Part shown: positions 1 to 22,436 of the stretch, in pieces | Numbering within the stretch: the first letter of the stretch is position 1 | Layout: each line of letters begins with the position of its first letter | Source of the DNA: Thunnus maccoyii | Taxonomy: Eukaryota > Chordata > Actinopteri > Scombriformes > Scombridae | Reading direction: 5' to 3' | DNA length: 64,000 bases | NCBI RefSeq assembly: GCF_910596095.1 | Contig: NC_056534.1 | Location: 7,064,490-7,128,489 of the forward strand | Made by a program: the position numbers and the translations under genes | Notes under the pieces: model-generated | Seen by the model: only the letters and a program-made list of their open reading frames with translations | Told to the model about the DNA's origin: nothing | Database searches by the model: none

Positions 1-780
1 TTGAAATCACAAGTAGGAGTTTATGATGGCTGCCTCCCAGCTGGTGATAAGAACTAGTGTCAAGTGTCTGCAGCTTGTGCCTAAATGACTGCAAAGCTGG
101 GAGTTCGGTGTAAATAAAATCCAGTTTTAACTCTATGGATACAGCTATTTGCCTACACAACTTGTTTATATTTGGTTTCACTTTTTTAACAAAGCACTAC
201 AAATACAGTACATGGCCACGAGTGTCTGGTCATCCAAACATCACATCCATATGAGATTCTTCAGCATCTTATTCAAAAACCACGAGCATCCATTTACTGG
301 TATAGACACATCCACTTTCGAAAAGAGTTTATTGTTTACAAGATAAGCCTCTTGATATGCATCATCTCATTTTCATGACAGTCCTGACAAATAATACATA
401 TTAGGAAACTATTGGGTGGCACATAATAAAAGAACAGAAAAACAAACAATCACATCCCCAGTCATATCTTGCACCAATTTAAAATTATATGCCAAAAAAA
501 TACAAAAAATCAATATCTTTGTATTCTTAAATCAAATCCAATAATATTTTCTTCCTGAAAAACAAAATATGATGTATGCTTACAAAGGCTTGAACCAACC
601 AATAACATCATACTCATCATCCAATGGGTTGATGGGTGTCAACATTCGAATCAAATTCCTTCCAACATTATGTCCCGCCTGTCTATCCTGTTTCACTCAT
701 AAATACGTCACGGTATGCAAGTGAGATACTCTTGAAATGTCGTTTCATCTGTACTTTAGAAAAAAGCTAGTTTTGAATAA
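1..780. other. Non-coding left edge, no gene recognised
   Basis: No reading frame here resembles a known protein, and no exon with matching splice sites was found. An AATAAA at 113-118 on the plus strand could be the polyadenylation signal of a gene lying left of the window, but nothing else supports that. The stretch is AT-rich. Confidence 0.3.
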
Positions 781-990
781 TCCCAGATCCATCCGTCAGA
801 CTGCAGGACAGTGAAGCATGATTCATCACTCCAGACTGCATGTTTCTTCAGCTGCACTGTCCGGCTGCAACCGACACTGTACTACATGGTGATAGACTTG
901 CGTGCTGTTTCCTGGCCATACAGACACACATCATGGAGCTCCTGACAAACAGTTCTTATGACGTTGCTCTCCAAGGCAATTCGGAGCTCA
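781..990 (-). mobile_element. Tc1/mariner transposase fossil
   Basis: Read on the minus strand with frameshifts, this segment gives peptides typical of Tc1-family transposases: RTVCQELHDVCLYGQ near 930-970, then WSDESCFTVLQSDGWIW near 785-835. The WSDES motif contains the position of the second catalytic aspartate of the DDE/D triad. Stops and frame changes interrupt it, and neither the N-terminal helix-turn-helix region nor the third catalytic residue was found nearby. It is a short dead fragment. The family call is from memory of Tc1 consensus motifs. Confidence 0.6.
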
Positions 991-2300
991 TACTGAGTGT
1001 TAACTTAGAGTGTTAACCGTTTTTGTGGCCCACTCACAATAACAACACTTACAATTGATCTGGCAAATTTAGTAGGGCTGAAATTTGATGAACTGACTTA
1101 GACAAGCAGAATTTAATCTCTGCAAATACAGTGAGTCAACATCAAAATTACAGAGATAATCCTCTCTGTTTACAGCCCTGATTTTTGTTTTTACATTTAC
1201 TGTACAACACTTGACATACAAAGCAGGTCTAGTGTTTTAATTACCCACAGAGTGAAAGACAAGTACCCAGAAAACAAATATTTGATCATGTGTCTGCACA
1301 TTCAACTATATTTACTGCATTTAGCCCTTTGTCATAAGCAAATCTCAAAAGACTTTACAAAAACACAAAAAAAAAACATGTTGTGATTTATGTGTAACAG
1401 ACAACTGAATTTTTTCATTGTACATAAAGTGTCAGGCTTTTTTGCTAAAGCTACCCACAGGTGACTCGATGATGGCACAAAACACACAGTGCCGATCAAT
1501 ACCCAGCAGAGTGACTCTGTCAATGTGAGTGATTGTGTGTACCCCTCGATGTCTGCGAGGGACAGAAGACAAATGCTTTTCACTACAGTATGTGTGGGTA
1601 TGTGGATGCATACTATGATTACATATACAGGGCAAAGTCAAAATAATGTGAGCACTTTGAAGAATAAAATTTTAATTTGAAGACACTAGATTAATCATTG
1701 CACAGCAAGAGTGGAGAGAGAGAGAGAGAGAAAAAAAAAAAAAACATGTTAATCTGTGCAAGGTCTCTCCGGAGTGTTGCAGTCCATTGGGGAAGGCCAA
1801 AGGCGCACGAGTGAACATGAATATTGGATGAATGAAGACGCTGTGGAATGAGACTGCTTTGTGAATTTTAACAGAGTGAAGGCAAATGCTGTGACAATAA
1901 ACAAGCATTTTGAAGCTCTGTTTGCTCTGGTATTTTGTCAGTTGTTGTTGCAGCCAGAGGATCTGAATTTATTAATATAATATACAGTATAATACTAATA
2001 TATGGTAATATATACATAACTAATTTACTTAATGTACATTATTCATTTCTAATTGACATTGTTGGTGTATGTGATCTGTTATTGTGTGTAGCTTTGTGTT
2101 TTGTATAATGTGTCCTGTGTGTTTTTTTGCTTTGTACTGTTTGTTATTGTGCTGTTATATGTTTTAATTGTAAGGGACTGCAGATGAAAATTAGCTTTAA
2201 GCTAACTCTGGTGCAGTACATCAAATGTTTACATTTATGTTTTACACTGTACATGGTCCCAATAAAAACAATACGACAACCTTTAGTGCTTAATTTTTAC
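991..2300. other. Non-coding intergenic DNA
   Basis: No gene was recognised. The stretch holds a short GA run followed by an A-tract near 1714-1744, and TG-rich sequence near 2040-2130. Open frames are short and compositionally random. Confidence 0.3.
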
Positions 2301-2424
2301 TTAAAGGGTATGCACATTTACAGGTCCAGAAACCCCCACTCTGCATCTGTAACATCTGACATCCGACATTATAACGGTATAAAAATAACAGAAAATCACA
2401 GAGGACATGATATGTCCCCTTTAA
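2301..2424. mobile_element. Short internally deleted copy of TTAA-bounded TIR element
   Basis: The segment starts with TTAAAGGGTATGCACATTTA and ends with GATATGTCCCCTTTAA, an imperfect terminal inverted repeat bounded by TTAA on both sides. About 65 bp of its right half closely matches the right end of the longer element at 60137-60804, including the shared string ATAACAGAAAATCACA. It looks like a deletion derivative of that element. TTAA ends recall piggyBac-type target sites, but the superfamily is not established. Confidence 0.65.
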
Positions 2425-2732
2425 TGGAAGGATAATTGCTACTGAGGCATACTTTAGAAGGGTAATTAGCGATTGAGACCCTGACACAAAAATATTTACT
2501 TTGTGTTTCTACAGAGAATTGGAGTGTTTGTGTTTTTTTTTCTAGTCATCACTTATTACAGTCTGAGTTTGGATGTTTTTTATGATGGAACCTCGTTACT
2601 GGCCACAAGATATGGGATCCCAAACTGGCTTCAACCTAAAGCAAAAGTGGATTATGTGAGGAGTAAATGAGGAATTAAATTGTGAGGTTTGTGTCAAACA
2701 TAAACTGTGTACATCCAGATAGTACAGATAGT

Positions 2733-2734
<2 letters not shown>

Positions 2735-2790
<56 letters not shown>
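2735..2790. repeat. (AT)28 microsatellite
   Basis: A perfect alternating AT run of 56 bases lies in intergenic sequence. It is self-complementary and could extrude as a cruciform. Confidence 0.95.
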
Positions 2791-2794
<4 letters not shown>

Positions 2795-2799
2795 CTGGA

Positions 2800-5700
2800 A
2801 TATAAGCATGTTTTGTGTCAAATATGTAGTCTGTATAAAGTGGAACTGTGCAAATGGTTTCATACGATTGAAACAAGACTTACAATCTTATGGAATCTTA
2901 TATTTGAATATTTTGCACTTCAGAAGCTAATTCAAAAAAGAAAAGGATGAGTACTCAGGCTGGCACTGAACACTGCCAGTTGGTTTATAACTGATTGGAT
3001 TCATTCTTGTACAAAAAGCCACCGTTTGAGCACAGACACTGCTTAGACTAATTAAAGAAGTTGGCATCTCCTTTCCAGAACATGCTCCTGTCAAAATAAA
3101 AATGAAAAGCTCTTTAAGTCATGCGCTAAGAGCAATTTAATGGGCTTTATTCCCCATTTAACTTATCACAATTACTGACATTTAACAGTGAATAAATGAG
3201 ACACAACGTGACTTCTGCTTTGTGTCCTTATTCAGTAATATAGTATGATGGAGTTCTACCTATTAACTGTCCTCATATCTTTGTTAGGCCTAATTGTTAT
3301 ATATATACAGGGAGCATAGCCTTGTGTAGCCTTGTGCTTACTAAGGTACATGCACAGTTTCTAGGTTAAACTGTATACATCAGAAAAGAACTTAAAACTT
3401 CTTCTGACCAGTCAATAGTAAAAAGCTAAGTATAAAACAAATCTGTGTTAAAAAACTAATAAATTTAAGAGTTGCCAAAAAGGAGTATCTATTTCCTGCA
3501 GCTAAAACACAAAATCATATTTAATTCAGTTGTTGCAAAAACACAGAGAGCAAAAACCAATACTACTATGCTCAAGAATTATACAGTCCACATGGGAAAT
3601 ATATGACATCTTTATTCCATTTTAAATACTCTCCTTGGTATTATTACATTAATGGAAAATGAATACATGCAGCAAAGAGGACTTACAAAGACAAAAGGTC
3701 AGAATGCTGTTTCTAGCATGTACAGTAGATACGGCTCTACTCAATTGCCTACATCAGCTCTATGCAAAAAGAGGCAAAACTTTCACTATGCAGGAAATAT
3801 AGTGCCTTTGAAAAGAAACACTAAAAATTCTCCCTAAAACATCCTGCATGCTCACATTAGGTTTATGAGAATGATTTTTACACCATGCTTTCTGTCACAC
3901 TGGCCCCAGCATGAGCCACTTATGGTAATGCTGGTGCTTAGTCATACTTGGTCTCTAGAATGCGCTGGATTACCCCTGACGCTCATTATTTTGGGGCTTT
4001 TACTAATTATACCCCAAAGTACCCAAATAAAAAAAAGAAAGTTGATAGTTTTAAACGGGTATTCACTCGGATTTGGGTGTTGAATGCATTAAAATGACGT
4101 TTTTTCTGCTGCAAGAGGACTCTATTCAAATAACTCCTTATTCATTACACGTCAACAGACAAAACAAAAGCCCCGACTGACCCTTTTTTCCTTCTGTATT
4201 GAGCTGTTATTATGGCCTAAGTGTTTACCATTTTTTTTACAAAACCATTCCTTCCAAGAAAGTTGAGAAATCTCTTTTCTGGAGGGGAGAGGAGGTACTT
4301 ACCCACCACTTTCTCTCTGCAGGCAACGCTGTTGATGAAGTAATTGGTGTTTTTCATGAATAATAGTGCTAACTTCTCTTTGTTGTCGGTGGGTCAGAGG
4401 CCTCCAGGGGCCACCATGTTGTAGTCGGAGATAAACAAACAATGCCTCGGCCAAATTCCTGGGAACTAATCCATCCTATTAAGCTAGCATATGGAGTGTG
4501 GGTGGGGATGGACAGGTTCATTTATACTTGAGAGAGCAAACAGACACACATACACATTATCCAGCTGGTAGATGGGGATGAATGCATGCTGGTTCGCTAA
4601 GGCACACAGAGGTCCGTGAGTTGCCAGATTGCTGAGCAGGTTTGAGGGAGATCTACAAGAAGAAATCTTGTGGAGGAGAAATACTGCTAAATGAGTAGCA
4701 GGGTACAGGTGGCGATGGACAGCATTATTCCAATGGCAGCTTCTACTGATCCTGCAGGGACCTAGGTTTATTAAAACCTCCAAGGTGACATTGAAAGTAA
4801 AAGTAGATGGAAATAGTATACAAGCGTGTACTTGAAGTGTCAATCAGCACTTCAAATAATGCTGACTCACTATATCCAGAGTTGGTGCATCCACAGAGGA
4901 CAAACAGTCTATTTCAGCACAAAAAGACATACTGTATCTGTGACCATGATGGTTAATTGAGGACAAAGCTAGAAAAACTTACATGTTTAAGGAAAATTTG
5001 ATATAGGAAAAACCTCAGATCCAGCACACTTCACCAATAGCAAAGGCTAAACAACTATCTGAACTATCTACTTGTTAAAGAGCAGAAATTGTAATCATGT
5101 TAACTGGCAGTGGTTTTGTAGCATCTCCATAAAGATGTCTTTCAAAAAAACAGAGAATCCAACAAACAGGCACAATTATTTTTTCACATCACAGCAACTG
5201 TCCAGGTGTGTAGAGGTGAGAAAGTAAGTAGAATTTGCAGTTTTTCATTCCTCACACAAGTACTAAAATGTCATTTTTCAGTTGTACAAATGGGTGCAAC
5301 ACTAGGAATGCCTTTGGGAACAGATCAACAAGTCCTCCAAATTAAACAACCCTTTAAGAAAGCTCAGGGATCCCTCCTCCAGGACGGTAAGACAGAAAAT
5401 AGATGTTGTGTGTACATGAAATATAACATCCAGAACTATAGATTAACTAAGGACACTGAAGATGCTGACTGTACAGTCTTGGTTTGTGTGTGAGAGCTGA
5501 ATATGTGTGTGTGAGGTTGGGTTTTATCACACTGAATTCATCTTTGCCCTTCCAAAAACTCCAGTAAAGAAATAATTAAGTCTCTTCATATCATGCTTAA
5601 AACGGCACAGTGGCTTTGCATATTTTGAAAGCGACCTAGCCCGTTCGGCCCCGCAGACTTCCCTCGCACCGCATGGTGTATAAGCCAATACGGTGAAAAA

Positions 5701-6404
5701 CTGTTATCGGTGTTTGATTCTATCAGGGGAGACACGTTTGAAAAAGCAGTCCGGATAAATACACAAAAGGGAGAACAGTAACAAACTGAGAGACATGGTG
5801 CAAAGGGTTGTTTTAAATACTTTCATAAACTGTTGGAGTGTGACCTTGAAATGTCCTCACCTACATTCATCGAGTCATTCATTGATCTCCAGCTCTGCAT
5901 CAAAGACCTTTCTTATTTTCCATTTTCATACCATCTGGGTGAACACCACCTGTGTTGACAGGTTCAGGGAGGGAGACTTTGATTGAAATGCTACCAAAGC
6001 AATCAGTTGTTACAGACTAGCATATTAAGCCCTGGGGTGTTTGAAAATAATTATGGCTGGAAGGCTGACTCTTTCTGAACTATTGAACAGATCTGATTGA
6101 AAGCCCTCTGCATAAACAGCAGGCTGCCATGCAAAGTGTCCCAAAGCCATAAAAAAAAGTTGGTTGTCAAAGTGTTTTTTGTAAAAGAAATTTAAAATCT
6201 CACTTACTTACACAAACTTCCTGTTGGTGACGATCCACCCAACTGTCCAAGTTATGCCTCTCATTGGAGGCATAGTGGTGAACAAGAGGAAATCCCTTTA
6301 GACATGTAGAAATGATTTTAGGATCTGTCATTTGTGGGGAATAAATCCACATTTTCTATCTATGATGTATTTGGGTCACACGATTATTCAGTACATACTG
6401 GTAT
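2800..6404. other. Long non-coding stretch, possible conserved non-coding DNA
   Basis: No exon or transposon protein was recognised in these 3.6 kb. Parts, for example 3860-4100, 4260-4480 and 5990-6140, are less repetitive than their surroundings and have homeodomain-type TAAT cores. That is compatible with conserved non-coding elements. Conservation cannot be judged from one sequence, so this is only a suggestion. Confidence 0.25.
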
Positions 6405-6975
6405 GTAGGGATGTGCAGAGGGCCCGGTATTTGTATTTGTATCTGTATTTGTATTTGAATGAAAGTGGAAATAAGCTTAAAAGTCCTGTTTTTGTTTTTA
6501 TTACACTTTTAATTTTATAAAATTAAAGTGTTACAATAAGTGTTCATGAATACACTACCTTACAAAGGAGGTCCCCACACCAGATCTTGAACTGGAGTCT
6601 CCCAGATCATAGACGACTGCGCTGACTACTGAGCTAAAAGATTACTCATCACTCATTGCAGACAGACCTCTACCTATTTATACACCCATAACACAGAGAC
6701 AGCACACCGTGTAAGATGTAGGAACTTCAAAGATGATTATTGCTTTGCACTTTTCAGTTATTGCCTATTTTTTACAATCTAACTTCATTGAAAGGAGAAG
6801 TGGAACAACAGGTTATGGAGAGTCCCTTGGAAGCACTTTGCATGTGTCAGTAGCTCAGATTTATCTTTGGGGAACACCCTCAACAAATGATTTTTAAAAT
6901 ATTTGTATGAAACAAATATTCGTACCAAACCCACTATTTGTGCTTTGCTGAATAATGTATTTGTATTGTATTATT
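6405..6975. mobile_element. Non-autonomous teleost repeat with TATTTG repeats and tRNA-like core
   Basis: The left end reads AGGGATGTGCAGAGGGCCCG followed by hexamer-like TATTTG/TATCTG repeats at 6428-6458. The right end returns to TATTTG-type sequence at about 6900-6975. I recognise this arrangement as a common fish interspersed repeat, probably a non-autonomous DNA transposon. It contains a tRNA-like segment on the minus strand (separate entry). Exact ends and target duplications could not be fixed. Confidence 0.5.
6571..6641 (-). repeat. tRNA-like segment inside repeat (not a functional tRNA gene)
   Basis: On the minus strand TAGCTCAGTAGTCAGCGC resembles an A box and AGTTCAAGATCTGG a degenerate B box, at the usual spacing. 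The acceptor-stem halves do not pair convincingly, so this is a tRNA-derived SINE-type piece or fossil, not a tRNA gene. Confidence 0.45.
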
Positions 6976-7959
6976 TTGGCCATTGAAAAACTTAACTGGA
7001 TTATTTAGTGTTGGAGAGTTTTGGATTGTCCTCTACCCCTTATCTTTTTCCTTTTTTTGACCACTTTCTAGAAAGACACCAAATATAAAGGATTTAAAGT
7101 TGTAACTCATAGTTTCATGATCTGTTTCAAGCCATTAATAAAAATGTTTGGTTCACCTGGTTTTGATCCTCCTCCAGCATAAATTACTTGTCTGTCTTTA
7201 TAGTTCCAGTTATCTAGGAAGACCCAGTGGACCATTTTACCACTTACCTTCTGGATCAATGCTGCAGAGCATCTACTAAAATCTATTACAGATTTTTAAA
7301 GCAACATGATCTACAATGGGTTTACTAATAGTCATCAATGCATCAATAATGGTTTTAAAGTTGAGAAAACTTTGTAATTGAAAAGGGATTTTAACCATTA
7401 GTTACAACTTATAAACCCTTTATAAAGGTTCTCTTACTATATAGTGGTACCAATGTGTTTAATTTCCTGTATTTAAGCATCCTCACTTGAGAAAGAATAC
7501 ACACAAAGCAGCAGAGGCCAAATTAGCTTGGTTTTTACAATCCCAAACTAATTCATGTAACAACTTCCGCAACTATAAAGCTACTGTTTTCTATATTGAG
7601 TGATATATACACAGCTGAACAGCAAAAATTACCGTGTAGGTTTACTTCCAATGTAAACAAACCAAAGTATGCTAACATGTTTGACCCGTGAATTTCCTCC
7701 ATGGACTGTCACAACACACTTTTGCATTTCTCACTTTCGGCATCTACGAGGTGAAGACAGCTAATTTTGTCTAAATGAGTGCTGATGGAAAGTTAACATC
7801 CAAAGCAATTATGCAATCTGGAAAATGAAGCTAAATTTCACCAACAGCCTGTTATCAGCTCGCTCCCGTTCGACTCAATTTGCTACGATCTGTCTAGCGG
7901 CATCAGCTAATGCCTGTAAAAAAAAAATTATCTTCAACATGTCAGTTTTCTATAACATC
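6976..7959. other. Non-coding spacer downstream of gtpbp1
   Basis: No gene was recognised. The stretch is AT-rich, with short repeat-like strings such as TTATAAACCC near 7410. It lies beyond the proposed gtpbp1 polyadenylation signal. Confidence 0.3.
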
Positions 7960-7965
7960 TTTATT
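7960..7965 (-). other. gtpbp1: Candidate gtpbp1 polyadenylation signal
   Basis: TTTATT on the plus strand is AATAAA on the minus strand, about 2.4 kb after the gtpbp1 stop codon. No transcript data are available, and a site closer to the stop cannot be excluded. Confidence 0.3.
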
Positions 7966-10397
7966 TAAAAGGATTTACAACACAAACTGGCACCACTTAA
8001 TTTAAATGGCATTACCCCTCAGTTCTTCTGCACAATTTGTATTTTTGTACATACATACACACAAACCCTGTGTCTCTTCAAAAAAAAAAAAAATCCACAC
8101 ATTTCAGTAAGGTCTTTAAAAAATGAAAAGAAGTCAAAAGAAAAAAAAAGGGGGGGAAATATTCTGGCAGTACAGTATGCTTGATCATCATATAAAGAGC
8201 ACTTCAGTAACCTCAAAGACTGACCAGCCCCAATTCTAATATGCATATGAGAGAGAAGGTGGATTAGAAGAAACAAGCCCCCCTAAAAACTTTGATGAGC
8301 AAGAATCCTTCCCAATATAAAATTCAAGAACAGGAACCAGGACCATTAAACAACAGGATAAAACCAGTGGAAAACATGTGCAGGAAACAACAATTTGTAG
8401 TTGTCTGCGGCAATAAAATGTAGCATGTAATCAATGATTTGTTGGGTTATTAGAGGGTATCTGTGATAATACTTTGTTAGCATGTTGGGTTGTTGTGTTT
8501 AGACCATGAGCAAACAGTTTCAGCTTCATTGTTTATCAAGCTAAATAACTCAAGTAGAGTTTAGTTCAATCGATTAGTTGATTAGTCGATCAACAAAAAA
8601 CTAATTTGGAACAATTTTGATGACTGGTTTAAACAAAATAATCCAAAAAATTCTCTAGTTTCAGCTTCTCAAATGTGTGTTCTTAACTGTATAGTAAACT
8701 GAACGTCTTTGAGGTTCGGACTGTCGGTCGGATAAAACGTAACATTTGAAAATCTTGTAACACGGTCGGATAAAATGCAACGTTTGAACATTATGTAACA
8801 TTAAGGAAACTGCGATTTTCACTGTTATCCTTTTGTTTTTATAGTCTAAACAACTGATTGATTAATGGAGAAAATAATCAGTAGACTGATTGATAATTAA
8901 CAAAATTGCAAGTTGCAGCCCTAGTAGTATCAAAACTGAATCACATAGAAATATCTGTAAATTATTGGTACAGCATGTGATTGGTCATACTGTCCAAACT
9001 ATCGTGGGCCAATAAATGCAGCCGATTGATTCTTATTCACATGGAGTACAAAGAGATAATGTGCATTTAAGTCACATTAGAAACATTTTTAGTGGTTTGA
9101 ATATGTTCTTACTTGGCTTTTGACATATAGGGTGTGAAGTAGTAAAAATACTTGTAATTTTGTGCATGTGTGCATCACCTTTAGGATTTTTTTCAGTGGT
9201 CATACTGGACCAAAATGGAAGGATATTGTGCTTATATTGTTCTCTGAAGTTATTTCCCAGCAAATCAAGTAGATGACTTCACTCGGACTTGTGCCTGGTT
9301 AACACACGACGAAGCCGCTTTGACACTTGACATTACTTTGGGGGAAAAAACGCGAGAGCATTTCAGACCTTTTTCTCTCTTGGCTGCCTGGACTGGATCT
9401 AGTAAACCTGCAACACTGGCTCAAAATTGATAAAATGACCTTTCTATTGCAGGATTAAACTGCGGCCTGATGACATCAAATGGATTTCATCTATGAGGAA
9501 ATTTTTTAATGGCTGGTGAACGGTACAATAGCAGCTACAACTCCAGGGCAAAGGGAAGAAAACGTTTGAACTGCCCACATAATTTACCAAACACGTCTTC
9601 AAAGCTGGATTCCCAGAGGACTATTTTTTTTTTTTTTAACATATCAACTATAAAGTTTAACAAACATTTAGCTGGTGTGATTTTCCTTCCTGCCTCCTGG
9701 CAACATGTCCTCCTCTGTGTGATACAGACATTTATACATTTCCCAAAAAAAGTTTGGCATCAGTTCCCTTTCAGTTTCAATCAAATCCAATTCAAACTCC
9801 GGTCTCGATGACGAGAACTAGTTTTTCCGACTACTTGAACGCGATTTTCATCCTCCAATTACTGAATTACTGACAGTAAACAGACTCCAACCGGTACAGT
9901 CTGAAAAGGTGCGTTAATGAAAGTTAGGTGGAGGTTGTAAGAAATGATGAAGGAAAGAAATGCGACAGAAAAGAAAGACATCTGGATGGTGGAGGTAGGC
10001 AGGGAAAGTGACAGGTGCCTCTGCTGGCTGGGAAAAAAAAAAAAAAAACAGTTAATGCTATAATAAAAGTTCTGATTAACTACAAATAAGATGAACACTC
10101 CCCGAAACTTTTGCATTAAAATACAAAATGTAACCTACGAATTGCAGTTAACTACGGTAAAACTCAAACTAAATAAAACTCATCTTCAGCAACCTTCAAG
10201 TAATTACACCAATAAAGCTTTTAAATTGACTTTAAGTGGAAAATAATTCACCCTTTTATAATTCGAGATTGTTGAATAGTCATTTTATATATTCAAGGAA
10301 CATATGCAGTCAGTCTTTGAATGCAACCACCAGAGGGCCACGCAGTCACTTTCCCTCCCTGTAGAGGAGATGAGGAGAAATGAAAGGTTGTGCTTTT
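7966..10397 (-). other. gtpbp1: Presumed gtpbp1 3' UTR
   Basis: This stretch between the gtpbp1 stop and the candidate poly(A) signal has no coding exon that I can find. It includes a TIR element at 8565-8932 and an A-run at 10032-10047. Calling it UTR is an inference from position only; the true UTR may be shorter. Confidence 0.3.
8565..8932 (-). mobile_element. Near full-length ATTAATCGAT-type MITE
   Basis: Terminal inverted sequence rich in CGATTAATCGATT-like strings lies at both ends, and the right end finishes with TTGCAGCCCTAG, the usual terminus of a very common teleost MITE. Internal marker strings (CAGCTTCTCAAATGTG, then the GTTCGGACTGT block) are shared, in part, with copies at 43640, 45240, 49535 and 49835. 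A 38-bp unit beginning CGGTCGGATAAAA is tandemly duplicated at 8725-8762 and 8763-8800. Confidence 0.65.
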
Positions 10398-20619
<10,222 letters not shown>

Positions 20620-20970
20620 TTCTAAAGAGAAAAAAAAAAACATGCAAACGCCACAAAGTAAATAAACTTATCTCATTTGCTTAGCTGCACTAGCTAACCT
20701 TTAGCCATTAGCAAAGCGACAAAATTAGGTTGATTTTCCGAAGCCAGCTAGCTAATGCTAACCAAACAGTGAACTTGCTGCTATAACATGTAACTAACAC
20801 TCTTATAAAATAAAAACATTGTGGTCATTCACCATAGCCGTAACATGTCAACAAAATTTTAAAACTTTTTTTTTTTTTTACATCTAGCATAGTGGTTAAT
20901 TAAGCCGAATAAAATATGATTAAATCGCTTATAAAATAAAAAAAACATACCATAAGCTACTACTAGCTAC

Positions 20971-21057
20971 CTGACAAGCTAACTTGGTTGTTTATTCGTG
21001 TTAGCTTCAGTTTATGTGCGCTGATTGTATGGAATCGTCATAAAAAAGAGGGCACAG
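20971..21057 (-). other. gtpbp1: Inferred 5'-UTR exon of gtpbp1
   Basis: A poly-T tract and CTCTTTAG|AA immediately precede the gtpbp1 start codon (acceptor edge at 20621), typical of a 3' splice site. A plausible partner donor, TTGTCAG|GTAGCT, lies at 20971. This implies a roughly 350-bp intron in the leader and a non-coding first exon near 20971-21057. The start of transcription is not fixed. Confidence 0.45.
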
Positions 21058-21185
21058 GATTGGCTACTGAACTCAAAGTCCCGCCCACTATGGTGAAGTA
21101 CAACACTACGTCAGCATGCGCGTGTGGAACCCTGAAACCATTGACCTACTTCCAGGATCAAGCACGCGTCAACGTTACGTAATAC
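21058..21185 (-). promoter_or_regulatory. gtpbp1: Candidate gtpbp1 promoter
   Basis: Within 130 bp upstream of the inferred first exon are an inverted CCAAT box (GATTGGC, 21058-21064), a CCGCCC GC-box at 21081, a CRE-like TACGTCA at 21107-21113 running into an NRF1-like GCATGCGCG, and a palindromic TTACGTAA at 21175-21182. CpG density is higher than in the neighbouring DNA and no TATA box is seen, as expected for a housekeeping gene. Confidence 0.5.
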
Positions 21186-22366
21186 AACACTTGCCTGAAG
21201 AAAATGCAGCTATAGCCAACAAATAGGTTTTTACAAAACAAGAGATTAATACTAAAAAATAATAAAATGTATCAGACTGTTGGATAAATGTGGAATTGCA
21301 GTTTTTAAGTTGCATTTAGGTGCATTTAGTAAGTGGGGAAAAACTATTAAAAACAAAAACAAAACTATACTTTTTTGTGAATATATGCTGTTATATGGTG
21401 ATATAATGTCATATTTCTGTTTATTAGGTGTTTTTTTCCCATTTCTTCTTCTTTTCTTCCCCTATTTGTTTTTATATAATATGTTGTGAAGCATGTTATA
21501 ACATACATATTATCAGTACTCTACATAAAAGTGACATGCTTCACAATTCTAACAACCAACAAACTACTTTTTACAATCTGCACAATATGTCATTTTATGT
21601 GCGCTGCATGGTACAGTTGTACAACTTCCAAGTTCCAAAGTCTTGTAGCCTATCTGCCACGTAATATCTCATATACATACACTATACATGGCAAATTTGT
21701 TTCACATTGTTGCATATAGTAGATGTATTTATTTATTATATTAGCTTTCATCAGGTGGTACAACAGTATATAACTGCAATGTACTGTGCAGCTCCACACT
21801 GAAAAAATATTTAGAAAATAGGAAAAAAGTAAAGGTACACTAAAAAAAAACAGTCACACACATAAGTAAGATATGGCAATGAGGCAAAAAGAGCGACAAG
21901 GTAGAAAAAAAACATCTTAGACACACATTTATGGAGCTTCTGAACATTTTTATGGAATAAATTTATTCAAGAAATTTAGATATTTATTTAAAGTAGTGCC
22001 AAAATATCAGTAACACTGACAAAGTTGTCACAAATGAAGAGACAATTATTGTAGTTTACTCTGATGTCAGTTTCTGTATAAAGGAGAACCATTTTTTTAA
22101 AAATATTTTGTTAAAGTCTGCCAAGAAACAATATGGACAGTTTGCAACATTATACTCTAAACAATAACAGTTCTGATTTCCCTGTTTTTAAATATGTCTT
22201 TTCATTATAGGAAGTCTCTGCTCAAAACTGAAGCAAACATCCTGTAACTTGAAGCAGAGCAGTGACTAACTTCAGTGAGGGGCAAATATCACCATATGTG
22301 ATTGGTCATTTTTTTTCCCCAACCTTTTCCCTGTTGGTTACTTCCTGCCCCCAGCGTCACCACCGT
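21186..22366. other. Spacer between divergent gtpbp1 and galectin genes
   Basis: This is about 1.2 kb of AT-rich DNA without a recognisable exon or transposon end. It contains long A/T runs near 21340-21480 and 21830-21915. Galectin promoter elements are expected at its right edge. Confidence 0.4.
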
Positions 22367-22373
22367 TATATAA
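22367..22373 (+). promoter_or_regulatory. lgals2: TATA box of the galectin gene
   Basis: TATATAA sits 64 bp upstream of the terminal base of the start codon, leaving a short leader if transcription begins about 30 bp downstream. It fits the inducible, tissue-restricted style of galectin promoters. Confidence 0.6.
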
Positions 22374-22436
22374 ACCCTTCACAACCTGCCTGCAGAGCTT
22401 TCTCACCTGAAGCACAACCCACTAAAGACAGCCAAG

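Noticed and set aside
6571..6641. A tRNA gene
   Set aside because: The acceptor stem does not pair, the B box is degenerate, and it is embedded in an interspersed repeat.
20620..20643. In-frame upstream ATG giving an N-terminal MFFFFSLE extension of gtpbp1
   Set aside because: The T-run and TTTAG look like a splice acceptor, so this sequence is probably intron.
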